The notes under the pieces: model-generated | What the model saw: only the letters and a program-made list of their open reading frames with translations | Databases searched by the model: none | What the model was told of the DNA's origin: nothing | Shown: piece after piece, positions 8,200 to 16,886 of the stretch | Layout: every line of letters starts with the position of its first letter | Position numbering within the stretch: the first letter of the stretch is position 1 | Translations under genes and position numbers: made by a program | Source: an uncultured Lachnospiraceae bacterium | GTDB lineage: Bacteria > Bacillota > Clostridia > Lachnospirales > Lachnospiraceae | Direction: 5' to 3' | Assembly: GCA_910577105.1 (NCBI GenBank) | Contig: CAJTMB010000010.1 | Coordinates: forward strand, 19,910-83,909 | Length of the DNA: 64,000 nt

Positions 8200-9273
8200 T
8201 TAATCGTTTTCTTTTATTGTTTCTTCAATCAACTTCATAATGGTTTCAATGGATGCAAGCTGGCGGCTCTGTTTCATGGTGTCAATATAGGTCTGTCTGG
8301 AACAGTAAAGTTCCTGTACTTTTTCCGCCAGAAGCGTGTCGGTCAGGTAGTCTTCATCAATGACGATGGAAAAACCCTGCGATTCAAAGGACCGGGCATT
8401 TAAAAGCTGGTCACCCCTGCTCTTTGCGGAGGGAAGGGGAATCAGAATGTTGGGCTTGTTTAAGGCAAGAAGTTCACAGATGGCATTTGCACCCGCCCGG
8501 GAAATTACCACATCCGCCATTGCAAAGATATCTTTCAGCTCTGCTTTCAGGTATTCAAACTGTTTATAGCCTTTAACATTTAAGAGAAGGTTGTCTGTTT
8601 TTTCTTTACCGCACAGATGCACAACCTGAAAATCCTCCAAAAGCTTCGGCAGGGCTTCCCTGACCACTTTGTTGACGCTGGCAGCGCCCTGGCTGCCTCC
8701 GATTACCATAATTACAGGCTTGTTGGCGGTAAAGCCGCACATGTCAAGACCTGCAATCCGGCTGCCTGATGAGAGTTCCTCCCGTATGGGGGAACCGGTC
8801 AAAACGGCTTTGCTTTCCGGAAGCAGCTTCATGGTTTCGGGAAAATTACAGCAAATCTTTTCAGCCGCCGGAATGCATAATTTGTTGGCAAGGCCCGGCG
8901 TCATATCGGACTCATGTATAATGCAGGGAATGCTTAAGGATGCCGCAGCGCGCACTACAGGAACGCTGACAAATCCTCCTTTTGAAAATACAATATCGGG
9001 CTGTATCTGTTTCAAATATTTTCTGGCCTGGGAATAACCTTTTATAACACGAAAAGGGTCAGTGAAATTCTTCGGGTCCAGATACCGTCTGAATTTGCCC
9101 GTGGAAATACCGTAATAGGGAATATCAAAATCCCCAATCAGCCGTTTTTCGATTCCGTCGTAGGAGCCGATATAGGTAATTTCAAATCCGGCTTCTTTCA
9201 AATGAGGAAGAAGCGCAATATTAGGTGTTACATGGCCGGCAGTGCCGCCGCCTGTCAATACTATTTTTTTCAT
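8200..9273 (-). CDS. murG: UDP-N-acetylglucosamine-undecaprenyl transferase MurG
   Basis: 357 residues. It has the N-terminal glycine-rich loop LTGGGTAGHVTPNIAL, the IHESDMTPGLANKL segment, the GGSQGA motif at about residue 190, and the donor-binding VISRAGANAICELLALNKP, all diagnostic for MurG. It adds GlcNAc to lipid I to form lipid II on the inner face of the membrane. The true start is MKKIVLTGG at 9273; the longer frame to 9324 overlaps the next gene and has no ribosome binding site. It lies outside a dcw cluster, beside mutS2. Confidence 0.97.
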   Translation of the reverse strand: MKKIVLTGGGTAGHVTPNIALLPHLKEAGFEITYIGSYDGIEKRLIGDFDIPYYGISTGKFRRYLDPKNFTDPFRVIKGYSQARKYLKQIQPDIVFSKGGFVSVPVVRAAASLSIPCIIHESDMTPGLANKLCIPAAEKICCNFPETMKLLPESKAVLTGSPIREELSSGSRIAGLDMCGFTANKPVIMVIGGSQGAASVNKVVREALPKLLEDFQVVHLCGKEKTDNLLLNVKGYKQFEYLKAELKDIFAMADVVISRAGANAICELLALNKPNILIPLPSAKSRGDQLLNARSFESQGFSIVIDEDYLTDTLLAEKVQELYCSRQTYIDTMKQSRQLASIETIMKLIEETIKEND

Positions 9274-9295
9274 GCATAATGCCTCCGCTCCGATA

Positions 9296-9532
9296 TTACT
9301 GCATGGACTCCAATGCCTTGGCAAGCTGGTCAGGGCAGGATGTAGGCTTAAAACCGCATTTAATGCCCTTGAGCTTTGAGATGGCTTCCTCCACGCGCAT
9401 GCCTTTCACTAAACTGCTGATGCCCTGCAGGTTGCCGTTGCATCCTCCGGTAAACTGTACGGACTCTATAACGCCGTCTTTTACCTCTATGTCTATGGAT
9501 GTGGAGCAGGTTCCTCTGGTTTGATATCTCAT
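9296..9532 (-). CDS. TSCPD domain protein (TIGR03905-like)
   Basis: 78 residues, a single small domain with four conserved cysteines: RGTCSTSIDIEV, FTGGCNGNLQGIS, KCGF and TSCPDQLAKAL. The TSCPD motif also occurs at the C-terminus of some class II ribonucleotide reductases; the stand-alone form has no settled function. Ribosome binding site GGGAGG lies just upstream. It may be co-transcribed with murG. Confidence 0.88.
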   Translation of the reverse strand: MRYQTRGTCSTSIDIEVKDGVIESVQFTGGCNGNLQGISSLVKGMRVEEAISKLKGIKCGFKPTSCPDQLAKALESMQ

Positions 9533-9699
9533 AAAAAGCCTCCCTTGAAAACAATTTCTAAAATAGAATTATAACAGAAATACGGTGGATATGCCAGTGG
9601 TTACCTGACTTTTCCCGATATTTTGAAGAAAAAGAGGGATATTTGGCGGTTCTGTAGGATAAACAAAGAATATGTCGATGAAATCCGTCTTTCTCTGTA

Positions 9700-9728
9700 T
9701 TGTTCCATCCTTTCATGTTTACTATAAT
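9700..9728 (+). promoter_or_regulatory. Sigma-A-type promoter for the gene at 9771
   Basis: TTGTTC at 9700-9705, 17-base spacer, perfect TATAAT at 9723-9728, 43 bases upstream of the start codon. Confidence 0.65.
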
Positions 9729-9770
9729 AAAATATGACAAAAGAGTTGGACAACATGGAAGGAGGAAGTT

Positions 9771-10508
9771 ATGTTTGCTGTTTTTTATGAAGAAAAACTG
9801 ATAACCGGTTTGATGTTTCTATCCTTATTATTAAGCATGATTACCAGAATTATGATAGGGATACTATACCAGAATATGATAAGAGAGACGGAAAATATGT
9901 CAACAACCAACAATAAGGCGTTAAAACAATGTAAATTAAAGTTCGCAAACTGCTACCAGTTAAACAACGGGGTTGCGAATATCCCTATTTTTGCGGACAA
10001 GTTCTTAAACAAGCTGAAGGTGGGTCCCTTTACATACCAGACACTTTACCATCTTTCCGGTCAGATGATGCTTCTGTCCGTGTTTTTTGCGGGTTTTGGA
10101 ATATGCAAGTGCATTATTGCCGGGTATAGCGTTGGAACGATTCTTCCTTTTTACATTGTCAGCTTTCTGGGGCTGTACGCGTATTTTGCCGTATCTTCCA
10201 TTGCCGATATCAAAGGCAGGAGAAGGATATTAAAGACAAATCTTGTAGATTATCTGGAAAATCATATGGTTAACCGTCTGGCGCAAAAAGACCCCTTTTT
10301 GGAGGAGGATGTCGCGGGTAAAAAACCTGCCGCCAAAGAAGGCAGACAGAGAAACGCCATCGAGCTGATGCCCGTCCACGGCGGGGCAAGGGAAAGGATA
10401 AAGGCTGTTCCCGCCGAGGCTAAAGAAGAGGATGAAGAAAGCGGTGTATTCACGCTGGCGGAGGAAAAGGAACTGGAAGAACTGCTGAAAGAGTTTTTGA
10501 CATCTTAA
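9771..10508 (+). CDS. Unknown membrane protein with charged C-terminal tail
   Basis: 245 residues, family not recognised. Visible features: an N-terminal hydrophobic helix (about 12-33), two central hydrophobic segments (about 98-140) separated by CKCIIAGYSVG, then a long cytoplasmic tail of about 80 residues rich in K, E and R, ending in a glutamate-rich run (EEKELEELLKEFLTS). GGAGGAAGTT precedes the start, and a good promoter lies upstream. It is a single-gene unit followed by hairpin repeat copy A. No function is proposed. Confidence 0.65.
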   Translation: MFAVFYEEKLITGLMFLSLLLSMITRIMIGILYQNMIRETENMSTTNNKALKQCKLKFANCYQLNNGVANIPIFADKFLNKLKVGPFTYQTLYHLSGQMMLLSVFFAGFGICKCIIAGYSVGTILPFYIVSFLGLYAYFAVSSIADIKGRRRILKTNLVDYLENHMVNRLAQKDPFLEEDVAGKKPAAKEGRQRNAIELMPVHGGARERIKAVPAEAKEEDEESGVFTLAEEKELEELLKEFLTS

Positions 10509-10520
10509 CGTGTAGGGAGG

Positions 10521-10713
10521 GATTCCGCATTTTGCGCGGGCGGCGGGGGCACGGGAGCAAATTTGTTCCAACAGGACACGTTCTCACTCGGGTAAAAACA
10601 CAGCGGCACATAGGATGTCAAAGAACGCCATCCAAGGGCCGGTGTTTTTACACGGTCCTTTATGGAATCAAATTTGCTCCCGTGCCCCCGCCGTTCGCGC
10701 AAAATGCGGAATC
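10521..10713 (+). repeat. Hairpin repeat, copy A (103-base core plus 45-base arms)
   Basis: A 45-base left arm (10521-10565) is the reverse complement of a 45-base right arm (10669-10713) except at two adjacent bases, which would form G-U pairs in a plus-strand transcript. Between them is a core of exactly 103 bases (10566-10668) that is also found at 12331-12433 (inverted) and 17485-17587. The core itself folds: TTCCA with TGGAA, AGGAC with GTCCT, GTAAAAACAC with GTGTTTTTAC and GGATG with CATCC. It lies between the membrane protein gene and the pgi promoter. Confidence 0.9.
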
Positions 10714-10737
10714 TTAATACGGACGGTAAGTTTTTCC

Positions 10738-10766
10738 TTGAATTTGCAAAATAACTCTGTTACACT
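10738..10766 (+). promoter_or_regulatory. Promoter for pgi
   Basis: TTGAAT at 10738-10743, 17-base spacer, TACACT at 10761-10766; predicted start of transcription about 60 bases ahead of the coding region and just downstream of repeat copy A. Confidence 0.5.
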
Positions 10767-10833
10767 GTAGATGGTTGAAATGGAAGATATTGTATATACT
10801 AAAAACGAATATACAAAAAAGAGGAGTGTAAAA

Positions 10834-12183
10834 ATGAGCGAAAAAGTTACATTGGATTATTCCAAAACAAGTCCTTTTATTTCCGCAGAAGAAATAGAGA
10901 TGATGAAAAAACAGACGCTGGATGCCAAGGATGTGCTGGTGGGAAAATCGGGCGCCGGGAGTGATTTTCTGGGCTGGATTGATTTGCCTGTAAATTATGA
11001 CAAGGAAGAGTTTGCCCGTATCAAGGAAGCGGCAAAAAGAATCCAGCAGGATTCAGAGGTTTTGCTGGTTATCGGTATCGGCGGTTCCTATCTGGGAGCA
11101 CGTGCCGCCATTGAATTTTTAGGGCATAGTTTTTATAATGTTGTGGACAAGAGCATCCGCAAAGCGCCTGAAATTTATTATGTTGGCAATTCCATCAGCT
11201 CCACCTATATCAAACATCTGATGGACGTGGTAGGCGACAGGGATTTTTCCATTAACATGATTTCCAAGTCCGGCACGACCACGGAGCCCGCCATTGCTTT
11301 CCGTGTATTTAAGGAGATGCTTGAGAAGAAATACGGTAAAGAGGGTGCGGCAAAGAGAATCTATGCAACAACTGACAAGGCAAAGGGTGCGTTAAAGCAT
11401 GTTGCCGATGAAGAAGGATATGAAACCTTTGTGGTGCCCGATGACGTAGGCGGTCGTTTTTCCGTTTTGACGGCAGTGGGCCTGCTTCCCATTGCAGTCA
11501 GCGGAGCAGACATCGACAAGCTGATGGAGGGTGCGGCCAGCGGCAGGAAGTATGCGCTGGAAAATGCATTTGAAGAAAATGACGCCCTGCAGTATGCGGC
11601 GCTTCGGAATATTCTTTTAAGAAAAGGCAAAGCGGTTGAAATTCTGGCAAATTACGAGCCCAGCCTGCACTATGTTTCGGAATGGTGGAAACAGCTTTAC
11701 GGCGAGAGTGAGGGCAAGGACAAGAAAGGCATCCTTCCCGCAAGTGTGGATTTGACTACAGATTTGCATTCCATGGGTCAGTTTATCCAGGACGGTTCCC
11801 GTATCATGTTTGAAACAGTACTTGATGTGGAGAAGTCCCGTGAGGAACTAATCATCGGAGAAGAGCCTGTTGATTTGGATGGTTTGAATTATCTGGCAGG
11901 CAAGACGGTTGACTTTGTCAACAAGAGCGCCATGAACGGTACTATTCTTGCCCACACAGACGGACAGGTGCCGAACTTTCTCGTGAAAATTCCGGAAGTA
12001 AACGAGTTTTATCTGGGTGAACTTTTCTATTTCTTTGAATTTGCATGTGGCGTAAGCGGTTATCTGAATGGGGTAAATCCTTTTGACCAGCCGGGTGTGG
12101 AAAGCTACAAAAAGAATATGTTCGCACTGCTCGGAAAGCCGGGTTATGAGGCGCAGAGGGAAGAACTGCTTAAGAGATTATAA
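10834..12183 (+). CDS. pgi: Glucose-6-phosphate isomerase
   Basis: 449 residues, the usual length of the short Gram-positive form. It interconverts glucose 6-phosphate and fructose 6-phosphate in glycolysis. Diagnostic segments are IGIGGSYLGARAAIE, the phosphate-binding ISKSGTTTEPAIAFR, GGRFSVLTAVGLLPIA (PGI signature 1 region) and NPFDQPGVESYKKNMF near the C-terminus (signature 2 region). Start chosen at 10834 (MSEKVTLDY) because GAGGAG precedes it at the right distance; the longer frame from 10771 starts in the promoter region. Single-gene unit, with its own promoter and terminator. Confidence 0.97.
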   Translation: MSEKVTLDYSKTSPFISAEEIEMMKKQTLDAKDVLVGKSGAGSDFLGWIDLPVNYDKEEFARIKEAAKRIQQDSEVLLVIGIGGSYLGARAAIEFLGHSFYNVVDKSIRKAPEIYYVGNSISSTYIKHLMDVVGDRDFSINMISKSGTTTEPAIAFRVFKEMLEKKYGKEGAAKRIYATTDKAKGALKHVADEEGYETFVVPDDVGGRFSVLTAVGLLPIAVSGADIDKLMEGAASGRKYALENAFEENDALQYAALRNILLRKGKAVEILANYEPSLHYVSEWWKQLYGESEGKDKKGILPASVDLTTDLHSMGQFIQDGSRIMFETVLDVEKSREELIIGEEPVDLDGLNYLAGKTVDFVNKSAMNGTILAHTDGQVPNFLVKIPEVNEFYLGELFYFFEFACGVSGYLNGVNPFDQPGVESYKKNMFALLGKPGYEAQREELLKRL

Positions 12184-12226
12184 TAGGGACACTTACAAGC
12201 GGAACAATTAATAATGTGGAAGAATG

Positions 12227-12259
12227 AATACGCAGACGTAGAACGCGCCTGCGTATTTT
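12227..12259 (+). terminator. Probable terminator after pgi
   Basis: Stem AATACGCAG / CTGCGTATT with a 13-base loop, followed by a short T-rich stretch, 44 bases after the pgi stop. Confidence 0.6.
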
Positions 12260-12284
12260 CAACGGGTAAGAAGGCTGCGCTCCC

Positions 12285-12478
12285 GGATTTTGCGTGTGCG
12301 TGGGGGGGAGAGCGTGCGGCAGCATATTTGATTCCATAAAGGACCGTGTAAAAACGCTGGTACTTGGAGGTTGTTTTTCAACCTCTTATGTACCACTGCG
12401 TTTTTACCCGAGCGAGAGCGTGTCCTGTTGGAACAAATATGCTGCCGCACGCCCTCCCCCCACGCACACGCAAAATCC
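12285..12478 (-). repeat. Hairpin repeat, copy B (inverted relative to copy A)
   Basis: The left arm (12285-12330) and right arm (12434-12478) are reverse complements except for a one-base indel and one mismatch. They enclose a 103-base core (12331-12433) whose reverse complement matches the cores of copies A and C at most positions. The arms do not match those of copy A or C apart from a shared A/T-rich inner end and similar composition. The element fills the gap between the pgi terminator and the dehydrogenase gene, ending 31 bases before its start codon. Confidence 0.9.
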
Positions 12479-12509
12479 GCCCCAGTCCTCCAAAGAAAGG
12501 AAAAAACGC

Positions 12510-13478
12510 ATGGAAAAACATCTGCAAATTGTAATACTGGAACGGAACAGCGTAGGAACGGATATTGACGTATCCTGCTTTGAGGAACTGGGGGAGGTTG
12601 TCTGCTATGCCAATACGGTTACGCCTGAGGAGGTGCGGGAACGTATAAAGGAGGCGGATATTGTCATTGCCAACAAAGCGCCTTTGCGGGAAGAAACCCT
12701 GAAGGATGCCTTGCATGTGAAATTGATTTGCGAGTTTGCCACGGGATATGATAACTGTGATATTGCTTATTGTAAAAACAGGGGTATCAAAGTGGCAAAT
12801 GTGGTGGATTATTCCACCTGTATGGTGGCGCAGCATACTTTTACGCTGGCGCTTGCGTTGACGCAAAAGCTGGCATATTATGACAACTATGTCAAGTCCG
12901 GCAAATACAGCGCGCAGGACAGGTTTTCTCATTTTGACATGCCTTTTACGGAGCTGGATGGCAAGACATGGGGCATTATCGGCATGGGACATATCGGAAG
13001 AAAGGTGGCGGAAATTGCATCGGCCTTTGGCTGTAATGTCATTTTTTATTCCATTACCGGAAACAGCACTGTGGATGCGTACAGGCAGGTAGACAAGGAC
13101 ACGTTGCTTGCCGAGAGTGACTTTTTATCCCTGCATTGTCCTCTGAGCGACCTTTCCAGAAATATTATGGACAGGGAAGCTTTCCGGAAAATGAAAAGGT
13201 CAGCTATTTTGATAAATGTGGCAAGGGGCGGCGTGGTAAATAACCGGGATTTGTATGAGGCATTGATAAACGGAGAAATCCTGGCAGCAGGACTGGACGT
13301 ACTGGAAAAGGAGCCTTTGGAAAAGGAAAACCCTTTAAGCCTGATTAGCGACAGCAACCGACTTATCATCACACCGCATCTGGCGTGGGGAAGCGTGGAG
13401 GCAAGGAGCCGCTGCGTAAAAGAAACTTTTTTGAATATTCAGGCATTTTTAAAGAATGAAGAAAGAAATCTGGTGTAA
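12510..13478 (+). CDS. D-2-hydroxyacid dehydrogenase
   Basis: 322 residues. It has the NAD-binding glycine motif GIIGMGHIGRKVAEI (about residues 152-166), the catalytic arginine segment LINVARGGVVNNRDLYEAL (about 233-251), the glutamate in GLDVLEKEPLE, and the catalytic histidine in ITPHLAWGSVEAR. This is the D-isomer-specific 2-hydroxyacid dehydrogenase family, which reduces 2-keto acids with NAD(P)H. Substrate (hydroxypyruvate, phenylpyruvate or another) cannot be told. A longer open frame from 12294 runs through repeat copy B and is rejected; 12510 has AAAGGAAA upstream. Confidence 0.93.
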   Translation: MEKHLQIVILERNSVGTDIDVSCFEELGEVVCYANTVTPEEVRERIKEADIVIANKAPLREETLKDALHVKLICEFATGYDNCDIAYCKNRGIKVANVVDYSTCMVAQHTFTLALALTQKLAYYDNYVKSGKYSAQDRFSHFDMPFTELDGKTWGIIGMGHIGRKVAEIASAFGCNVIFYSITGNSTVDAYRQVDKDTLLAESDFLSLHCPLSDLSRNIMDREAFRKMKRSAILINVARGGVVNNRDLYEALINGEILAAGLDVLEKEPLEKENPLSLISDSNRLIITPHLAWGSVEARSRCVKETFLNIQAFLKNEERNLV

Positions 13479-13573
13479 ATTAAAATTTTAGTTGCCGTCC
13501 CATTATAAATGCGGTATCCTTAAATAAGAAGCTTGTTATGATTACACAATTCTACTTTTCAGGGGGTACATGG

Positions 13574-14356
13574 ATGAACTTATTGGATTTTGTAAAGTTG
13601 GATGAATTACAGAACATGCAGGATTTGTTTGCAAGCGCAACGGGACTGGCGGCAGTCATCGTTGACAGGGAGGGAAATTTTGTTACCCAGCCCAGCAACT
13701 ACACCGACTTTTGCATGAATTATACCAGACAGTCTTCACTTGGGGCAAAAAGATGTGCAAGGTGTGATGCGGAAGGAAAAGGCGCATACTTTTGCCATGC
13801 GGGATTGATGGAATTTTCGGAGCCGATTATGGTGGAGGACGAGCATTTAGGCAATATCATAGGCGGCCAGGCCCTTACAGGTGAACCGGATATTGCAAAG
13901 TTTGAACAGATGGCAGAGGAACTTGACCTTCCCAAAGAAGAATATATTGAGGCCCTTGGAAAGGTGGCAATCCGTTCGGAGGAGTCCATTCGTGCTGCTG
14001 CAAATCTGCTGCAGGAAATGGTAAATATGCTTGTGAACTCACATTATGCATTGGAAAAAGAGAAAGAAAAACTTTCCGTTCTTTCTGAAAAGGTGGCGGA
14101 TGTCATTGATGATTCCCAGCAGATTGTGACGAAAGCAGCAAGCCTTGAAAAGATTTCTTATAAGCAGAACATTCTTTCCTTAAACGCCTCCATTGAATCG
14201 GCCCGTGCCGGTGACGCGGGAAGGGGTTTTGCGATTGTGGCGAAACAGATTGGAGAGTTGACGAGAGATTCTTCTGAAATATACAGTTCCATTATGAAGG
14301 ATGCGGATGCCATCCGTGTATCGGCAACCAAGTTGGATGAAATCTTTAAGAGCTGA
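13574..14356 (+). CDS. PocR-domain receptor with chemoreceptor signalling tail
   Basis: 260 residues, no membrane segment. N-terminal PocR ligand-binding domain (about 5-165) with its cysteine pattern KRCARCDAEGKGAYFCHAG; then a helical region and a C-terminal fragment of a chemoreceptor signalling domain, NILSLNASIESARAGDAGRG followed by FAIVAKQIGELT, the hairpin tip that contacts CheA/CheW. The signalling part is shorter than in full chemoreceptors. PocR domains sense small hydrocarbon derivatives. Likely a soluble sensor feeding chemotaxis-type signalling, but no che genes are nearby. AGGGGG precedes the start by 7 bases. Confidence 0.85.
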   Translation: MNLLDFVKLDELQNMQDLFASATGLAAVIVDREGNFVTQPSNYTDFCMNYTRQSSLGAKRCARCDAEGKGAYFCHAGLMEFSEPIMVEDEHLGNIIGGQALTGEPDIAKFEQMAEELDLPKEEYIEALGKVAIRSEESIRAAANLLQEMVNMLVNSHYALEKEKEKLSVLSEKVADVIDDSQQIVTKAASLEKISYKQNILSLNASIESARAGDAGRGFAIVAKQIGELTRDSSEIYSSIMKDADAIRVSATKLDEIFKS

Positions 14357-14391
14357 TTGGAAGGGAACGTTTTTGCGTTAAGTGACTTGAC

Positions 14392-14823
14392 ATGATTGCA
14401 AAATGTAAAGAATTGTTAACTAAATACAGGGAGATTGTTGTTTATCTGATTGTCGGTGTGCTCAATACCATTGTATCCTGGGGAGCCTGCTTTATCTGCA
14501 AATGGCTGTTTTTAAACCCGGATATTTCATGGCAGAATGATATTATCAATACTGTCGGATGGGTGGTCGGCGTCAGTTTCAGTTATCCGTTAAACAGAAA
14601 GTGGGTATTCAAAAGCAAAAATCCGCGTATATTGAAAGAATTTTGCGGGTTTGCCGTCTCCCGTCTGTCCACATGGATACTGGATATTGTGATTATGCGG
14701 GTTACGGTAAATGTATTCCATATGCATTACTGGATAGCAAAGATATTTATTTCTTCTGTATTGGTTATGATTTTGAATTATGTATTCAGTAAAGTTTGGA
14801 TTTTTAATAAGAAAAAATCTTAA
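14392..14823 (+). CDS. GtrA-family membrane protein
   Basis: 143 residues with four hydrophobic segments. The first carries YLIVGVLNTIVSWG, and SYPLNRKWVFKS follows the second: both are hallmarks of the GtrA/DPMS_2 family. Family members flip or assist transfer of lipid-linked sugars for surface polysaccharide modification. No glycosyltransferase lies beside it. A clear terminator follows. Confidence 0.88.
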   Translation: MIAKCKELLTKYREIVVYLIVGVLNTIVSWGACFICKWLFLNPDISWQNDIINTVGWVVGVSFSYPLNRKWVFKSKNPRILKEFCGFAVSRLSTWILDIVIMRVTVNVFHMHYWIAKIFISSVLVMILNYVFSKVWIFNKKKS

Positions 14824-14860
14824 GAGGCTTCTTTGAAAAAAGAAGATTAGAAATGAAGCC

Positions 14861-14897
14861 AAAAGGGTATCGGCATATTAAACCGATACCCTTTTAT
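14861..14897. terminator. Bidirectional terminator between convergent genes
   Basis: Stem AAAAGGGTATCGG / CCGATACCCTTTT with a 9-base loop. It has A-run and T-run on opposite sides, so it can serve the GtrA gene on the plus strand and dapL on the minus strand. Confidence 0.88.
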
Positions 14898-14941
14898 TCT
14901 GCCCTTACAATAAGGAAAATGGTCATAAGGTTAACTAATCG

Positions 14942-16138
14942 TTAAAATAGCCTGTCAAACCGCTCCATGGCTTCTATTGTATTTTCCCTGCTTCCAAAGG
15001 CTGTCAGGCGGAAGAAATATTTACCGTTGTTGCCGAAACCGGCGCCGGGTGTTCCCACGACCTGAATCTGTTCCAGCAAATAATCAAAAAACTCCCATGA
15101 TTCCATGCCTTTGGGGCATTCAAACCAGATATAAGGTGAATTGACGCCACCAAAATAGCGGATGCCCTTTTTGTCAAGACATGCTGCAATAATGCGGGCA
15201 TTTTCCTGATAATAGGCAATGTTCTCTTTGCATTGGCGCATTCCCTCTTCGGAGAATACGGCAGCGGCGCCTTTTTGCACAATATAGGAAACGCCGTTGA
15301 ATTTTGTGGTTTGTCTGCGGTTCCACATGGCGTTTAAGGACATTTCCGAACCACTTTCCGAAGCAAATTTTAAATCTTTTGGTACAATGGTATAGCCGCA
15401 GCGGGTTCCGGTAAAGCCTGCGGTCTTGCTTAAAGAGCAAAATTCAATAGCGCATTTTCTGGCGCCGTCTATGGCAAAGATACTGCGGGGCAGTGATTTA
15501 TCCGTGATAAAGCACTCATAGGCGGAGTCATACAGGATAATGGCATTGTTAGCCAAAGCATAGTCCACCCATTCCTGCAGCTGGGCATGATTGTAGGCCG
15601 CGCCGGTAGGATTGTTGGGGGAACAGATGTAGATGATGTCGGCATGGACATTTTGGTCGGGCATCGGCAAAAAGTTATTTTCCGCATTGGCATTGATATA
15701 GGTAATGTTTCTGCCGTTCATGACATTGGTATCCACATAAACGGGATATACCGGGTCGGGAATCAGAATTACATTGTCCTGCGCAAAGAGGTCCGTAATA
15801 TTTCCGGTATCGCTCTTTGCCCCATCGGACACAAAAACTTCGTCTGCTTCTATATCCACACCGTTTTCGGCATAATAGTCCACAATGGCATTTCTTAAAA
15901 AATCATATCCCTGTTCGGGACCATAGCCTTTGAAAGTCTCGGAAGAGGCTTGTGCATCCACACCTTCATGCAGGGCATGGATTACGTTTTCACCTATGGG
16001 GCGGGTGACATCACCGATTCCCAGACGGATGATTTTTTTGTCCGGGTTTGCCTGTGAGTAAGCCGTGACACGGTGGCCAACCTCGGAAAAAAGGTAATTC
16101 TGTTTTAAGTTTAGATAGTTTTCATTTAATTTAGGCAT
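14942..16138 (-). CDS. dapL: LL-diaminopimelate aminotransferase
   Basis: 398 residues, fold type I PLP enzyme. Seen: GPEQGYDFLRNAI near residue 90, SPNNPTGAAYN, and the PLP lysine in SLSKTAGFTGTRCGY (about residue 237). The RLGIGDVTRPIG N-terminus and the FEVLEQ-like end are those of DapL. It converts tetrahydrodipicolinate to LL-diaminopimelate in one step for lysine and peptidoglycan synthesis, bypassing the acyl routes. Last gene in the minus-strand luxS-mtnN-dapL cluster, 30 bases from mtnN. Confidence 0.95.
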   Translation of the reverse strand: MPKLNENYLNLKQNYLFSEVGHRVTAYSQANPDKKIIRLGIGDVTRPIGENVIHALHEGVDAQASSETFKGYGPEQGYDFLRNAIVDYYAENGVDIEADEVFVSDGAKSDTGNITDLFAQDNVILIPDPVYPVYVDTNVMNGRNITYINANAENNFLPMPDQNVHADIIYICSPNNPTGAAYNHAQLQEWVDYALANNAIILYDSAYECFITDKSLPRSIFAIDGARKCAIEFCSLSKTAGFTGTRCGYTIVPKDLKFASESGSEMSLNAMWNRRQTTKFNGVSYIVQKGAAAVFSEEGMRQCKENIAYYQENARIIAACLDKKGIRYFGGVNSPYIWFECPKGMESWEFFDYLLEQIQVVGTPGAGFGNNGKYFFRLTAFGSRENTIEAMERFDRLF

Positions 16139-16168
16139 ATTTCCTCCATTTCCAAAGCAGTTTCAGCT

Positions 16169-16870
16169 TTATGTCAGTTGAGTTATCATGTGCGCTACCA
16201 GATTTGCGGAATGCTTTGCGGCCGCCCGCTCAAAGGTGGGGTAATCCATTTCTGCACTGTCGTCCGCTTTGTCTGATATGGCGCGTATAATTACGAAAGG
16301 AATACTGTTCAAATAAGCGCCGTGCGCAATGGAGGCCCCTTCCATCTCCACACAGTCACCGCCAAACTCTTCTATAAGGTGCTGCTTTAGTTCTTTACTG
16401 GATACAAACTGGTCACCGCTTACCACCCTGCCTGTTCTGACATGAATGTCAGGATTTGCTTCCTGACAGGAACGAACCGCTATAGCAGCCATGTCAGGGT
16501 CAGCCTGAAACTCCCTGAGACCCATTTGCGGAACTTCTCCGGGCCTGTATCCGAATATTGTAGCGTCCATGTCATGATGCAGGGCATCTGTTGAGACAAG
16601 GATATCCCCGATGTCAAGCGCCGGGTTTAAGGAACCGGCAACACCGGTATTGATAATATGCGTCACGTGGAAAACATCTGCAAGAATCTGCACACACAGT
16701 GCGGCATTTACCTTTCCGACGCCGGAGCGCACAACGACCACATCCGCATCATTTAAGGTACCTGTATAAAAATCCAAGGATGCCTTTTTTACAATCTCTG
16801 TGACAGACATCTGATTTTTTAACTGCTCCACTTCCAGTTCCATGGCGCCGATAATGCCAATCTTGTTCAT
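16169..16870 (-). CDS. mtnN: 5'-methylthioadenosine/S-adenosylhomocysteine nucleosidase
   Basis: 233 residues. It opens with KIGIIGAMELEVEQL, contains INTGVAGSLNPALDIGD, and ends with the nucleobase/ribose-binding VEMEGASIAHGAYL and IRAISDKAD segments of MTA/SAH nucleosidase (Pfs). It cleaves adenine from SAH and methylthioadenosine. It follows luxS by 16 bases; the two carry out consecutive steps in SAH recycling (SAH to S-ribosylhomocysteine to homocysteine plus the AI-2 precursor). Confidence 0.97.
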   Translation of the reverse strand: MNKIGIIGAMELEVEQLKNQMSVTEIVKKASLDFYTGTLNDADVVVVRSGVGKVNAALCVQILADVFHVTHIINTGVAGSLNPALDIGDILVSTDALHHDMDATIFGYRPGEVPQMGLREFQADPDMAAIAVRSCQEANPDIHVRTGRVVSGDQFVSSKELKQHLIEEFGGDCVEMEGASIAHGAYLNSIPFVIIRAISDKADDSAEMDYPTFERAAAKHSANLVAHMITQLT

Positions 16871-16886
16871 CTGTAAAACTCCTTTC

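Noticed and set aside
9558..9740. 60-codon minus-strand frame in the intergenic region
   Set aside because: It overlaps the promoter of the 9771 gene and has no ribosome binding site.
10505..10717. Small open frames on both strands over repeat copy A
   Set aside because: They arise because the repeat is palindromic; no ribosome binding sites and no sequence conservation at protein level beyond the repeat.
12294..12509. Long N-terminal extension of the dehydrogenase frame
   Set aside because: It is translation of hairpin repeat copy B; the same frame-like peptide (FDSIKDRVKT, YVPLRFYPSE) recurs at the other repeat copies. The start at 12510 has its own ribosome binding site.
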